From a virus: 22,492 nt of DNA. Below are positions 12,928 through 20,188 of the stretch, one piece after another. A program made the position numbers and the translations under genes. The stretch's first letter is position 1, and every line of letters begins with the position of its first letter. The notes below the pieces were generated by a model, which saw nothing but the letters and a program-made list of their open reading frames with translations, was not told the origin of the DNA and made no database searches. The DNA is taken from IMG/VR virus record IMGVR_UViG_3300018080_000625, positions 1-22,492 of that record; one strand, written 5' to 3'.

Positions 12928-15900
12928 TTTCTGTTGAAATCTGAACACGATAAACTCAGCTGGTTTGTTCGGCGCAAGTCCCACGTCGCAGAACACCAGC
13001 CCCTGATCCACAGTATTCTGTGGGTTGTTGGTGCGATCACACGTAACGTAGAACGCCTCCTCGGGGCTAGTTCCAGCGAAATATCCCGCCTGGTACAACC
13101 CAAGCAAGAAACTCGTAAGCTGTGTCCGAATTGCGGACCACAATGGCGGCCCATTATTCTTGAAGACATGGCTGTGTGTCGCATTGAAGACCGACTTCTC
13201 GACGAACATGAACAGCCGCCGCATCTGGATGAACGGCCACTCACCGCCCGCAATATCCAGGGTCCTTGCACCCCACACACATCGTCCAGTGTGTGGCCAC
13301 TGCACGAGGCAGTTGATCTTCTCTGGATAAGCAACGCCCACCTGAGTCGGCGTGAGATCCAGCTCAAGACCAATGGACCAGTTCAACCGTCCATCGTTCG
13401 TGCCCGCAGGCGCCTTGCCGACATTCTTCGAAATATCGGTACGCGCGTACACGCCCGCTACGTGACCACCACATGGAACGTCCGTCGCCACCTCAGTTAC
13501 AGGATCGATGATCTTGATGTGTGGGTAGTACAGCGCCGCGTAGGAAGTGAATTTCTGCAACTGGAACTTCTTCCAGTTGACCGCTTCCTGCGGAGTAAGT
13601 CCCGACGGAACAGTCAGGATCACGAACTTATCCTTGACCAGCTCGGCATATGTAATCAGTGCATCAGCAACCACCGTGTCGGTCTGGAAGTCAGAAGCGA
13701 CCAGCTGCATGAGCGCATCAACCTTGCCAAACGCCCACAGACCCCTCTGGTCGGCCGCGAGAGACGCCCCAACCACATCACTGGAGGCAATGGCCGCACC
13801 GTCCAGGCCGCCCGTCATCTGCCCCTCAATGCTCGTCGAGGGATAGGTGTAGTAGGAAGCCACCTGTGCGGATGCTCCAGCAGGACCGGCCGACGGGAAT
13901 CCCGTCAACGCCCACGTCAATGTAAAAGCGCCCGTGGTGTAAGTGACCTCATTGGTGCCATTGGCATCAAGGCCAAACTTCTGCGGATACCCCGTCGCCT
14001 GCGTACTCGCAACCGACAGATTACCGTCGCCATCATCCTCGATCGCCACCGGAACAGCATACGCTGCTTCGAAATAGATCGGGAAGCCACTCGCGAAAGT
14101 AGTCGAGGAAGCCGTCAGGTCCAGAGTATCATCCGTGGTCCCAGCAGCATCACTGATCTGGCCCGTGGTATAGTCGATCGTACCAACGGCGTTCGCCGTC
14201 CCAGCTTCGACGAGGTTGCCAGCACCCGCAACACCCGTATCCTCGATGTCGAAGAATTTACCAAGCGTATCCCACTGGGTAGCGGCCACACCAGCTTCGG
14301 CTGCACCAGCAGCATTCACGAAATCGATGGAAGCAGGGGCTGCCGCAACACTCGTCACGACGAATGTGCCGTCGTTACCAGGAGTCGTCGCACCTTGCAC
14401 CGTCACAATGTCGCCTACAGCCGTACTTCCGAATGGATTGGTCGAATCAGCCAGCGTCACAGTACCCGCTGCGAAAGCAAACGATATCGTCACACCAGTG
14501 TTGGTTGCCACGTCGCCCGTGCGCGCCGAGATACGAACACTACCAGGCGTAATCGCCGCAGGTGTCGTTGCCGTCCCAGGAGAAGTGATTGCCGCCGTCG
14601 CCGCACCACCGCCCGTTCCAATCTGAGTCCCATTGACCCAGTGAATCGTCGAAGCCGCCGCGAAGGTGTCTGCAAGGCCAGCACCGCTCACATCCAAAGT
14701 ATTCGCCGTCACGCCCGTCGGGTCAGTGATTGCACCTGTCGTGTAATCGATCGAACCCACTACAACACCTGTTGAAGTCTCGACCAGATTGCCAGGACCA
14801 GCCACGCCAGTGTCGATGATGTTCGTCTTGCCAACACCCGTCAGCTCGCAAGAAATGAGAACCGAAGGAACAGCAGGATCCATCGCCAGCGGCAGCAAGG
14901 TCGTGTCGAAGGCATCTGGGCCAACTACAACAGCCGTAGCCAGAGCGCCCACAATGGTCGCCATCAAAGGCCCACCCTCCGCAAACGTGAAGCTCGCATC
15001 AAAGGTCGTCGGGAAACAGCCATTCGTCAGCTCGTAGTCCCAACCCTTCCATTTGCCGTTGTAGTAATCAGGCGTCACTACTGACGAGGCATCCGAGTGC
15101 ACCATCGTTGCCGAAAAGTCCTCAGCCGAAACTGAAACACCCGCCAGGGCCTCGGGATCCATCTCGTTGCCGTACTCGACAACCTCGATGTAGTCCGATC
15201 CGCCTATATCGGCATTGATCACTGTGGCAATGTAGTTCTTGCTGTTTGTGTCAGAGAAGTCCAGATCCGTGAACTGCTCAACAGTGCTCCAAGAAGGAGT
15301 CCCTGTCACACCCGCGTCAGTATCTTCCTCAACCAATACCGTAAACCGGCTATACGAAGCCGTGGCGTCAGTGAGATAATCGCTGGACCCAGGAACGATC
15401 GACACGCGATAATAATTACCCGCAAGACCAGGCCACTTCATCTGGAAGCGGAAGATGGTGTAGTCGTACACCGCTTCGATGTCGTTCGCACCACCAGCGT
15501 AATCGCCTGGAACCGCCAGAGTAATCGAAACCTCACCCGTCGTGTAATCGACAAAACCAGTCCCACCCGACCCACCGCCACCAGTCGCCGTCAACACACC
15601 ATCGCCAGCAGCGTCCGTAAAGACGTTATCTGTGACTGCTGCATTGAAGGTGATCTCGACCGTCGTGGGCTTCGCGGGAGGATTGGAAAGCTGCAACGAA
15701 TAGATGCCGCTCGCCTCCACTGTATTGCCCAAGTCATCAGGAGCCGTACTCGGGATCGAGTACAAGAAATCCCAAAGACCATCGGCCGCGTCGCTCGCAG
15801 TGACACGCACGACATACAGCTGCTGACCACCATTCTGGAAAAAGGCATACGCCATCGTCGGCGTCAGACCCTTCTCGGTAAAGGTTCCGAAATTCGTCAC

Positions 15901-16056
15901 GAACTCAGCATAGCTCGTGCAAAGAATCGGCTCGTCTACGAGCCCCTTCGTGGTAAACCCAATCAGGCCAAGAGTCGACGTCGAGACGCCACTGATCGGA
16001 CCAGGTCCACCTGGAACTTCCTTGATATAGATACCAGGATGTGTGTATTCTGACAT
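12916..16056 (-). CDS. Contractile tail sheath protein, with large repeat-bearing insertion (1046 aa)
   Basis: The sheath subunit that polymerises around the tube and drives contraction. The N-terminus has the classical start MSEYTHPGIYIKEVPGG and GLIGFTTKG, then YAFFQNGGQQLYVVRV. The C-terminal third has the conserved sheath core: FVILTVPSGLTPQEAVNW, KAPAGTNDGRLNWSIGL at about residue 880, WGARTLDI and PAEFIVFRFQQKALS. At 1046 residues it is far larger than T4 gp18 (659). The excess is mainly a central beta-rich insertion, about residues 330-760, with two copies of a GNLVE...GTIDYTTG...TLD module, plus another IDYTTG segment near residue 175. The start is seven codons inside the longest ORF: ATG with GGAG upstream, whereas the longer form begins at TTG. 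Confidence 0.93.
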   Translation of the reverse strand: MSEYTHPGIYIKEVPGGPGPISGVSTSTLGLIGFTTKGLVDEPILCTSYAEFVTNFGTFTEKGLTPTMAYAFFQNGGQQLYVVRVTASDAADGLWDFLYSIPSTAPDDLGNTVEASGIYSLQLSNPPAKPTTVEITFNAAVTDNVFTDAAGDGVLTATGGGGSGGTGFVDYTTGEVSITLAVPGDYAGGANDIEAVYDYTIFRFQMKWPGLAGNYYRVSIVPGSSDYLTDATASYSRFTVLVEEDTDAGVTGTPSWSTVEQFTDLDFSDTNSKNYIATVINADIGGSDYIEVVEYGNEMDPEALAGVSVSAEDFSATMVHSDASSVVTPDYYNGKWKGWDYELTNGCFPTTFDASFTFAEGGPLMATIVGALATAVVVGPDAFDTTLLPLAMDPAVPSVLISCELTGVGKTNIIDTGVAGPGNLVETSTGVVVGSIDYTTGAITDPTGVTANTLDVSGAGLADTFAAASTIHWVNGTQIGTGGGAATAAITSPGTATTPAAITPGSVRISARTGDVATNTGVTISFAFAAGTVTLADSTNPFGSTAVGDIVTVQGATTPGNDGTFVVTSVAAAPASIDFVNAAGAAEAGVAATQWDTLGKFFDIEDTGVAGAGNLVEAGTANAVGTIDYTTGQISDAAGTTDDTLDLTASSTTFASGFPIYFEAAYAVPVAIEDDGDGNLSVASTQATGYPQKFGLDANGTNEVTYTTGAFTLTWALTGFPSAGPAGASAQVASYYTYPSTSIEGQMTGGLDGAAIASSDVVGASLAADQRGLWAFGKVDALMQLVASDFQTDTVVADALITYAELVKDKFVILTVPSGLTPQEAVNWKKFQLQKFTSYAALYYPHIKIIDPVTEVATDVPCGGHVAGVYARTDISKNVGKAPAGTNDGRLNWSIGLELDLTPTQVGVAYPEKINCLVQWPHTGRCVWGARTLDIAGGEWPFIQMRRLFMFVEKSVFNATHSHVFKNNGPPLWSAIRTQLTSFLLGLYQAGYFAGTSPEEAFYVTCDRTNNPQNTVDQGLVFCDVGLAPNKPAEFIVFRFQQKALS
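14066..14252 (-). repeat. Sheath-internal protein module, copy B
   Basis: This segment of the sheath gene encodes DTGVAGAGNLVEAGTANAVG, TIDYTTGQISDAAGTTDDTL and LDLTASSTTF. It matches copy A at 14641-14820 closely in order and motif. Protein-level similarity is obvious while the nucleotide sequence has diverged, so the duplication is not very recent. Confidence 0.6.
14641..14820 (-). repeat. Sheath-internal protein module, copy A
   Basis: This segment encodes IIDTGVAGPGNLVETSTGVV, VGSIDYTTGAITDPTGVTAN and TLDVSGAGLADTF, followed by IHWVNG. It pairs with copy B (14066-14252), about 390 bases downstream in the same reading frame, and lies in the central insertion of the sheath protein. Confidence 0.6.
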
Positions 16057-16083
16057 TGCTCGTCTCCGTGTTGTCAAACCACC

Positions 16084-16617
16084 CTATTTGTGGCGTTTTT
16101 TCTTCTTCTTTTTCTTGGAATTTTCACCGCCCCCTGGGTTCTCATCGGGGCTTCCATCAGCTTTTGACAACGCTTCAACAACATCAACACCGGAAGGAGG
16201 AGAATCGGACACAACAACAGAATCCGATTCTGAATCTTTTTTCGGCGAGTCTCTCTCAGCCTTTTCCTGGGCCGCAACCGTCAACTCACCTTCTGTCATC
16301 TCGGGCGCACCCGCAGGCTTTTTCGGGGCCTGCCCTTTGTCGGTCGTCACACCCTTTTCTGCAATCTTCTTAGCCATATCCGACTTCGGAGTGACGGCCT
16401 TGATATCAGCAGACGTTGTAACAACCCCCTGAACTGGCCGCTCCGAACGCGGAGGTGGCCCCGTCCGACGGAGAACCCCCTTCTTCTGGAGCGCCTGTAT
16501 CTCCCGAACGCCAGGCTCGAAAATCTCAACCCTGGAATGAGGGCGCACCGCAACCGACACCCCCTTCTTCACAGGCATCGATTTAGGCGTAGGACCTGAA
16601 TAGTAAAACCACGGCAT
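16084..16617 (-). CDS. Pre-sheath protein with disordered acidic region and polylysine end (177 aa)
   Basis: It starts MPWFYYSGPTPKSMPVKKG after a strong GAGGAGG site. Residues ~1-55 look folded (GVSVAVRPHSRVEIFEPG, VREIQALQKKGVLRRTG). The remainder is Pro/Lys/Ser/Asp/Glu-rich and probably disordered, ending in a run of Lys (KKKKKKKRHK). Proteins with a similar short N-terminal domain directly upstream of the sheath occur in large myoviruses, but I know no assigned function. The gene ends in TAG 27 bases before the sheath ATG, so it is probably co-translated with it. The basic tail could mediate electrostatic binding in the virion. Confidence 0.65.
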   Translation of the reverse strand: MPWFYYSGPTPKSMPVKKGVSVAVRPHSRVEIFEPGVREIQALQKKGVLRRTGPPPRSERPVQGVVTTSADIKAVTPKSDMAKKIAEKGVTTDKGQAPKKPAGAPEMTEGELTVAAQEKAERDSPKKDSESDSVVVSDSPPSGVDVVEALSKADGSPDENPGGGENSKKKKKKKRHK

Positions 16618-16636
16618 ATTACCTCCTCACCTCGAA

Positions 16637-17353
16637 TCAGGAGCCTTCCTCGACCCCTTGGTTTGCAGGATTAAACTTGGCGTAAGTGACATGCGGATCG
16701 CCTATCAACGCAGGGAATACCCGATCGTCATGAAGATCAACTTCTCCTCGAACTGTAAATGAAATCGTGTAGCTCACTGTCCTCTCCGCAATATCGGCCA
16801 GCTCCGAGGTGTTGGAAATTGAAACCTCTCCTGCATCATATTCTCGCACATCACCCTTGCTGTCAACTACTTTGAATATAAACCACGGCGCAATAAAGTG
16901 TCGAAGCGCGTAGTGCAACATCAAAAGCGTCTCCTGCTTTCTGCGCCCCATCACCATACAATCATAGGTCATGTCAAACTGAGTGGCCCGCCACTGATTG
17001 TCATATTTGGTATAGCCCACCGTCCCATCGGGCAACGTGACCTTCTCAGCATCCTTCGATGGTGCACGCGCAACCCAGGTGTACCAGGGGTGCCGATCGA
17101 ACGCTGGAGTGTAGTCATTTTGACGAAACTGAAAACACGGCAGCTTGAATTCCTGGTACACATCCTCGGGATCCTGGAACTGACACGGAACTTTGTTGTT
17201 TATCTCGGGAAATCCCGAATCAAGGTAAGGAACATCGCAAGCATAGATCGCCCGCGATTCACCATCGACTATGTAATGCTCTATCTCGGCACCGAGGGTC
17301 TTCATGCAACCCTCGTCCCAGTCCCGCAGATTGACCGTGCCAATTACTGTCAT
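16637..17353 (-). CDS. Putative tail-terminator or tail-completion protein (238 aa)
   Basis: A 238-residue protein with mixed alpha/beta composition and many aromatic residues (FDRHPWYTWVARAPS, YDNQWRATQFDMTYDCMV, FIAPWFIFKVVDSKG) and a C-terminal strand pair (TVSYTISFTVRGEVDLHDD). Length, fold impression and location just before the sheath suggest a tail-end protein such as T4 gp3 or gp15, or a neck-to-tail connector. I do not recognise a specific family motif, so this is context-based inference. The ribosome site is weak (GGTGG). A shared palindrome (17367-17380) lies between the upstream TAG and this start. Confidence 0.55.
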   Translation of the reverse strand: MTVIGTVNLRDWDEGCMKTLGAEIEHYIVDGESRAIYACDVPYLDSGFPEINNKVPCQFQDPEDVYQEFKLPCFQFRQNDYTPAFDRHPWYTWVARAPSKDAEKVTLPDGTVGYTKYDNQWRATQFDMTYDCMVMGRRKQETLLMLHYALRHFIAPWFIFKVVDSKGDVREYDAGEVSISNTSELADIAERTVSYTISFTVRGEVDLHDDRVFPALIGDPHVTYAKFNPANQGVEEGS

Positions 17354-17366
17354 GCACCACCAACTG

Positions 17367-17380
17367 CGAACTCAAGTTCG
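17367..17380. repeat. Inverted repeat CGAACT-CA-AGTTCG
   Basis: A 6-bp-arm palindrome with a two-base centre lies between the TAG of the Asp/Gly-rich gene and the ATG of the putative terminator gene. It has the same arms as the palindrome at 9405-9420 and the same relation to the flanking genes. Confidence 0.5.
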
Positions 17381-17383
17381 TAC

Positions 17384-17677
17384 CTACTCTTCTGCGTCTC
17401 CGCCGTCCGAATCGTCTTCGCCGCCCGAGCCGTCGCCATCGTCCGAACCGCCATCGTCATCCGAGCCGCCACCATCTTGAGTTCCGCCATCGCCGTCGTC
17501 ATCGTCGCAGCCATCACAATTGTCAAGGGCAATCGCCCCTGCCTCTGCTGCCTGGTTAATGATGTCGAGCGCGCCATCTATCGTATCGTCCTGCCTAGCG
17601 ACCTTCCTTCTCAGAAGCTCGTTTTCGACCCCTGTCAGAGTCTGATCCAAGGTTCCCAACTTTTCACCTGTTGTCAT
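17384..17677 (-). CDS. Acidic protein with Asp/Gly-rich low-complexity tail (97 aa)
   Basis: It starts MTTGEKLGTLDQTLTGVEN at the second of two adjacent ATGs, where GGTGG is well spaced. Residues ~1-50 are helical and coiled-coil-like (NELLRRKVARQDDTIDGAL). The second half is almost entirely Asp, Gly, Ser and Glu (DNCDGCDDDDGDGG and similar). DGDG-type strings could bind divalent cations, but no regular RTX or EF-hand spacing is present. It lies between the candidate neck and terminator genes. It might be an assembly chaperone or electrostatic partner of the polylysine protein two genes downstream; that is speculation. Stop is TAG. Confidence 0.6.
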   Translation of the reverse strand: MTTGEKLGTLDQTLTGVENELLRRKVARQDDTIDGALDIINQAAEAGAIALDNCDGCDDDDGDGGTQDGGGSDDDGGSDDGDGSGGEDDSDGGDAEE

Positions 17678-17691
17678 CATTCCACCTTCAA

Positions 17692-18558
17692 CTACCCTCT
17701 TGGGGCAAATGGAGCGAGCGTTCTTGCAAACGCATCACTCTTGTTCAACTGTGTGGCTGTAACATTCGCCACATTATTTGGCAAATCAAATGCACTCTCA
17801 CGCCCAGTTTGAAGATATATCAAATATCGCCGCATCAGATCAGGCATCGCATCCTTGATTTCCCGAAGAGCAGGGCGCCAATGAGCAACCTGACTCTCAC
17901 CGTCATAACCAAACTCCGTCCGAAGAATATTGTAACCCACATCTTCGTGAACCACAACACCCACTGCACTCGGTGTTTTCTCGATACTAACATCCCCCGC
18001 GCCCGCGCGCCTGAGAGCACTTTCAATCTCACCCCTGTGAGCGTAGATACGGTCCGACAACGCCTTCAGCTCGTCCTCGCGCGCGTTACGGGATATCACC
18101 CTCGCCTTTATCTTGCTCGACGCCACAGGGACCAAGTGTGCGGGCCACGGGCCGTAGATCATCAAAACGTTCACCCACTTCGGAGACTCCTGCGTCGCCT
18201 GAAAGTAGAGAGCCTTCCCATCCATATTGTCCGCGTCCAGCAACAAAGTCTGGTTATCAAAATAGATCACCACAGAATCGTGGTCTGACGGGGCACCATC
18301 AACAATGCCAATCCGCAAATGCTCGGCGTATGAAACCGTTTTTTGTCCCAGCCTAATATCAGGAGCGCGCCGTTCAACCGCACGACGAACAAAGTCAGAC
18401 ATCGAAAGCAAAAACAGCATACGCCCACGGTCAATCCGCTTCGGCACATCTCGCACCAGCGTATTCATCATATCTACATACGAATGCAACCCGTAGATCG
18501 CGGGAACAGACGACATGGTCGACATTTTAGGCTTTCGATATCGGTATCGCTTTGCCAC
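17692..18558 (-). CDS. Putative neck / head-tail connector-type protein (288 aa)
   Basis: The start is GTG with GAGGGAA upstream, giving MAKRYRYRKPKMSTMSSVP. An N-terminal helical part (DMMNTLVRDVPKRIDRGRM, SDFVRRAVERRAPDIRLG) and a following strand (HLRIGIVDGAPSDHDSVV) recall HK97 gp10-type tail-completion proteins, in which a helix leads into an aP...tG.L motif. The match is loose. A mid-region is beta-rich (WVNVLMIYGPWPAHLVPV) and the C-terminal half helical. Position upstream of terminator and sheath genes is consistent with a neck component. Stop is TAG. The gene call is firm; the function is tentative. Confidence 0.6.
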   Translation of the reverse strand: MAKRYRYRKPKMSTMSSVPAIYGLHSYVDMMNTLVRDVPKRIDRGRMLFLLSMSDFVRRAVERRAPDIRLGQKTVSYAEHLRIGIVDGAPSDHDSVVIYFDNQTLLLDADNMDGKALYFQATQESPKWVNVLMIYGPWPAHLVPVASSKIKARVISRNAREDELKALSDRIYAHRGEIESALRRAGAGDVSIEKTPSAVGVVVHEDVGYNILRTEFGYDGESQVAHWRPALREIKDAMPDLMRRYLIYLQTGRESAFDLPNNVANVTATQLNKSDAFARTLAPFAPRG

Positions 18559-18565
18559 TATTCCC

Positions 18566-18871
18566 TCACCCCAGAGCAGTAACTTTGAAGGTTACAGTAC
18601 CCCCGTGTCCAATCCACCCAGGCATTTCAATATAAGACTGGAGTCTGTATTCCCCAGCTTGATCAAAGTCACCAACCGCCACAACATACAAAATCTTCGT
18701 TGTGTCCGATACCGTCCCCACCCATCGAACAGCCGTGCCATCTGGTTTTGTCACATCCAACGCAACAAGCGTGGCCGTCGTAATGTCACTACAAACATCG
18801 ACGAGAAGCTGCGTTCCAACATCCCCAACATAATACTTATCAGGGCCATCACACGAAGTATCACACGCCAT
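18566..18871 (-). CDS. Small Ig-like beta protein (101 aa)
   Basis: It starts MACDTSCDGPDKYYVGDVG after GAGGAAG. The composition and motif TLVALDVTKPDGTAVRWVG, with DFDQAGEYRLQSYIEMPG and a final TVTFKVTALG, is that of an immunoglobulin-like beta sandwich as found in BppU-type N-termini of baseplate proteins. It follows two mini-genes and precedes the candidate neck gene, with short spacers. A virion structural role is likely; the exact position in the particle is unknown. Confidence 0.62.
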   Translation of the reverse strand: MACDTSCDGPDKYYVGDVGTQLLVDVCSDITTATLVALDVTKPDGTAVRWVGTVSDTTKILYVVAVGDFDQAGEYRLQSYIEMPGWIGHGGTVTFKVTALG

Positions 18872-18872
18872 T

Positions 18873-19019
18873 TTACACTTCCTCTAACTCAATCATTGAA
18901 ACGACACTCAAAACCATTGAGACAGGGGACACAATATCCATCTGGCCGTCTGCATCAATGGCCGATACCAAAGCCAGATCCGTCGCAATAGCCGATGTCA
19001 CGCACAGTTGGTCTTCCAT
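18873..19019 (-). CDS. 48-residue mini-gene
   Basis: Open frame of 48 codons starting MEDQLCVTSAIATDLALVS and ending SMVLSVVSMIELEEV. It fills the gap between the 54-codon ORF and the Ig-like gene, overlapping the former and ending one base before the latter's start codon. The product is hydrophobic/acidic with alternating polar and Val/Ile residues, suggesting beta strands. The Shine-Dalgarno is weak (GGTG), which lowers confidence; tight packing favours it being real. Confidence 0.45.
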   Translation of the reverse strand: MEDQLCVTSAIATDLALVSAIDADGQMDIVSPVSMVLSVVSMIELEEV

Positions 19020-19162
19020 TTAGACACCAAATTCATCTCGCGTCCGATGCACGAACAAAGACGCAATATCCTCTTAAAAAAAGGCCCAACACTCACAGCC
19101 CCATATCCCCGCGTCACAACGAGATGACTCGGGCCAAAACCTCTGGTAACAATCCTGTTCAT
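18998..19162 (-). CDS. 54-residue mini-gene with repeated VTRGxG motif
   Basis: Open frame of 54 codons whose ATG overlaps the TGA of the preceding gene (ATGA) with AAAGGA upstream. The N-terminus holds a near-repeat, IVTRGFGPSHLVVTRGYGA, a pattern I associate with very small proteins in phage tail or head-completion regions, though no function is known to me. The second half is basic with three Cys (LRLCSCIGREMN). Its end overlaps the start of the 48-codon ORF by 22 bases. Confidence 0.55.
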   Translation of the reverse strand: MNRIVTRGFGPSHLVVTRGYGAVSVGPFFKRILRLCSCIGREMNLVSKWKTNCA

Positions 19163-19656
19163 GGAACTGGAATCCTTTCAAAAACGTCGTCCATTGACGG
19201 AAGACCACCCAGATCCTTGAGATCAAACGTCAGGAATGGCGTCACGTCATCGTCCTCGTAAAAGATCATCTGGTTGCCTATAATCTTCCACCGCCCCGTC
19301 TCCACCTTCCGAATAATATCAGCATCAGACTGCACCAAGAGCAACGTCGACTGCTTCGCAATATCTTTGACATTGATATCCTCGGCAAACTTCGTAGTCA
19401 CCCCCGCACTGTCCTGCATAATATACTCTGCAAAATACTCCCCCGCAGACAGCGTTGGCGTCATCCAAACGTAACGCCATTTGTTCGTCACCCCCACCTG
19501 GGCCAACGGAACAACAGCCAGATCATCCACCTCAGATCCAGCCGCAATATGAAACACACGCACAGTCCCCGAGGTTATGTTGAACTTCCGAGAGCCATCG
19601 GGATTCAAGGCATATACCTGCAAAACGACCTGGGGCGGATTTGGCAAAAATATCAT
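19159..19656 (-). CDS. Putative virion protein with BppU-like N-terminal domain (165 aa)
   Basis: The start MIFLPNPPQVVLQVYALNP follows GGAAAGAG. Residues ~8-95 look like a beta-sandwich that displays an additive-type motif (KWRYVWMTPTLSAGEYFAEY), similar in flavour to BppU-like domains of baseplate proteins. The C-terminal part, with DIIRKVETGRWKIIGNQMI and FYEDDDVTPFLTFDLKDLGG, matches a style seen at the end of many virion proteins of large phages, in which a hydrophobic strand pair reads like an adhesin anchor. No named function is certain. It is coupled to the 54-codon gene by ATGA. Confidence 0.6.
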   Translation of the reverse strand: MIFLPNPPQVVLQVYALNPDGSRKFNITSGTVRVFHIAAGSEVDDLAVVPLAQVGVTNKWRYVWMTPTLSAGEYFAEYIMQDSAGVTTKFAEDINVKDIAKQSTLLLVQSDADIIRKVETGRWKIIGNQMIFYEDDDVTPFLTFDLKDLGGLPSMDDVFERIPVP

Positions 19657-19713
19657 GGCTCTCTTTCCTTACACCAATTCTATCATCAACAGACGACAAG
19701 AACAACTCAGCAT

Positions 19714-20166
19714 CTACTCCCCAAACATCCGATACCACAAAATCGCCAACATTCCAGCACCGCAAGCAAATGACAACGCTATGATTGGCAGCATCCTTAT
19801 AAGCGCATCTTTAAAGGATATCTCGCTTTCAGAAAACTGCGCTGCCGCCGAAACAGCAGGCACAACAGGGATATTGACAGTGCCAGTACTGTCAAATAGG
19901 GCCTTATCATGTTTTTTCAACCTGGCATTCACAGCACCATATCCAGCCCTCGCAGGACAACTCAGCTGCTCCGTCTGAACACTATCAATCTTCTTATCTC
20001 TCTCAACGTTCCTCTTCTCCATTGAGTTCAATGTAGCCTGCACACCCCCCAGCTCGCGATTCATGTTGTCTACAGTCTCCTTGGTTTTTCCGACATCCTT
20101 CTTAACCACCCGAAGTAACTCTATTACAGGATTGAGCGAAGGATCACTATCTTTTGATCTTGTCAT
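19714..20166 (-). CDS. Coiled-coil protein with C-terminal membrane segment (150 aa)
   Basis: I choose the ATG giving MTRSKDSDPSLNPVIELL because GAGGAG lies upstream; a longer form starts ten codons earlier, overlapping the glycosyltransferase stop, with no good site. Residues ~15-70 are a likely coiled coil (KTKETVDNMNRELGGVQAT, NSMEKRNVERDKKIDSV). There is a Cys motif (LSCPARAGYGAVNARLKK), a variable linker, and a C-terminal hydrophobic helix (MLPIIALSFACGAGMLAIL) ending in a short basic/aromatic tail. The topology suits a small phage membrane protein, such as a spanin- or holin-accessory-like factor or an envelope-anchored virion assembly protein. No family is assigned. Confidence 0.6.
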   Translation of the reverse strand: MTRSKDSDPSLNPVIELLRVVKKDVGKTKETVDNMNRELGGVQATLNSMEKRNVERDKKIDSVQTEQLSCPARAGYGAVNARLKKHDKALFDSTGTVNIPVVPAVSAAAQFSESEISFKDALIRMLPIIALSFACGAGMLAILWYRMFGE

Positions 20167-20188
20167 AGCATCGGTCTCCTCTCGTGCC

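Noticed and set aside
12934-14775. 613-codon open frame on the plus strand opposite the sheath gene
   Set aside because: It is antisense to an unmistakable sheath gene, is Arg-rich with no domain, and its openness follows from the codon use of the sheath frame.
17384-17540. Asp/Gly repeats as an RTX calcium-binding tract
   Set aside because: The nonapeptide GGxGxDxUx spacing of RTX is absent; this is irregular low complexity.
14-19716. Recoding of TAG to an amino acid (code 15-type phage)
   Set aside because: TAG ends 17 well-placed genes here, usually followed at once by a new ribosome site and start, so it works as a stop in this window.
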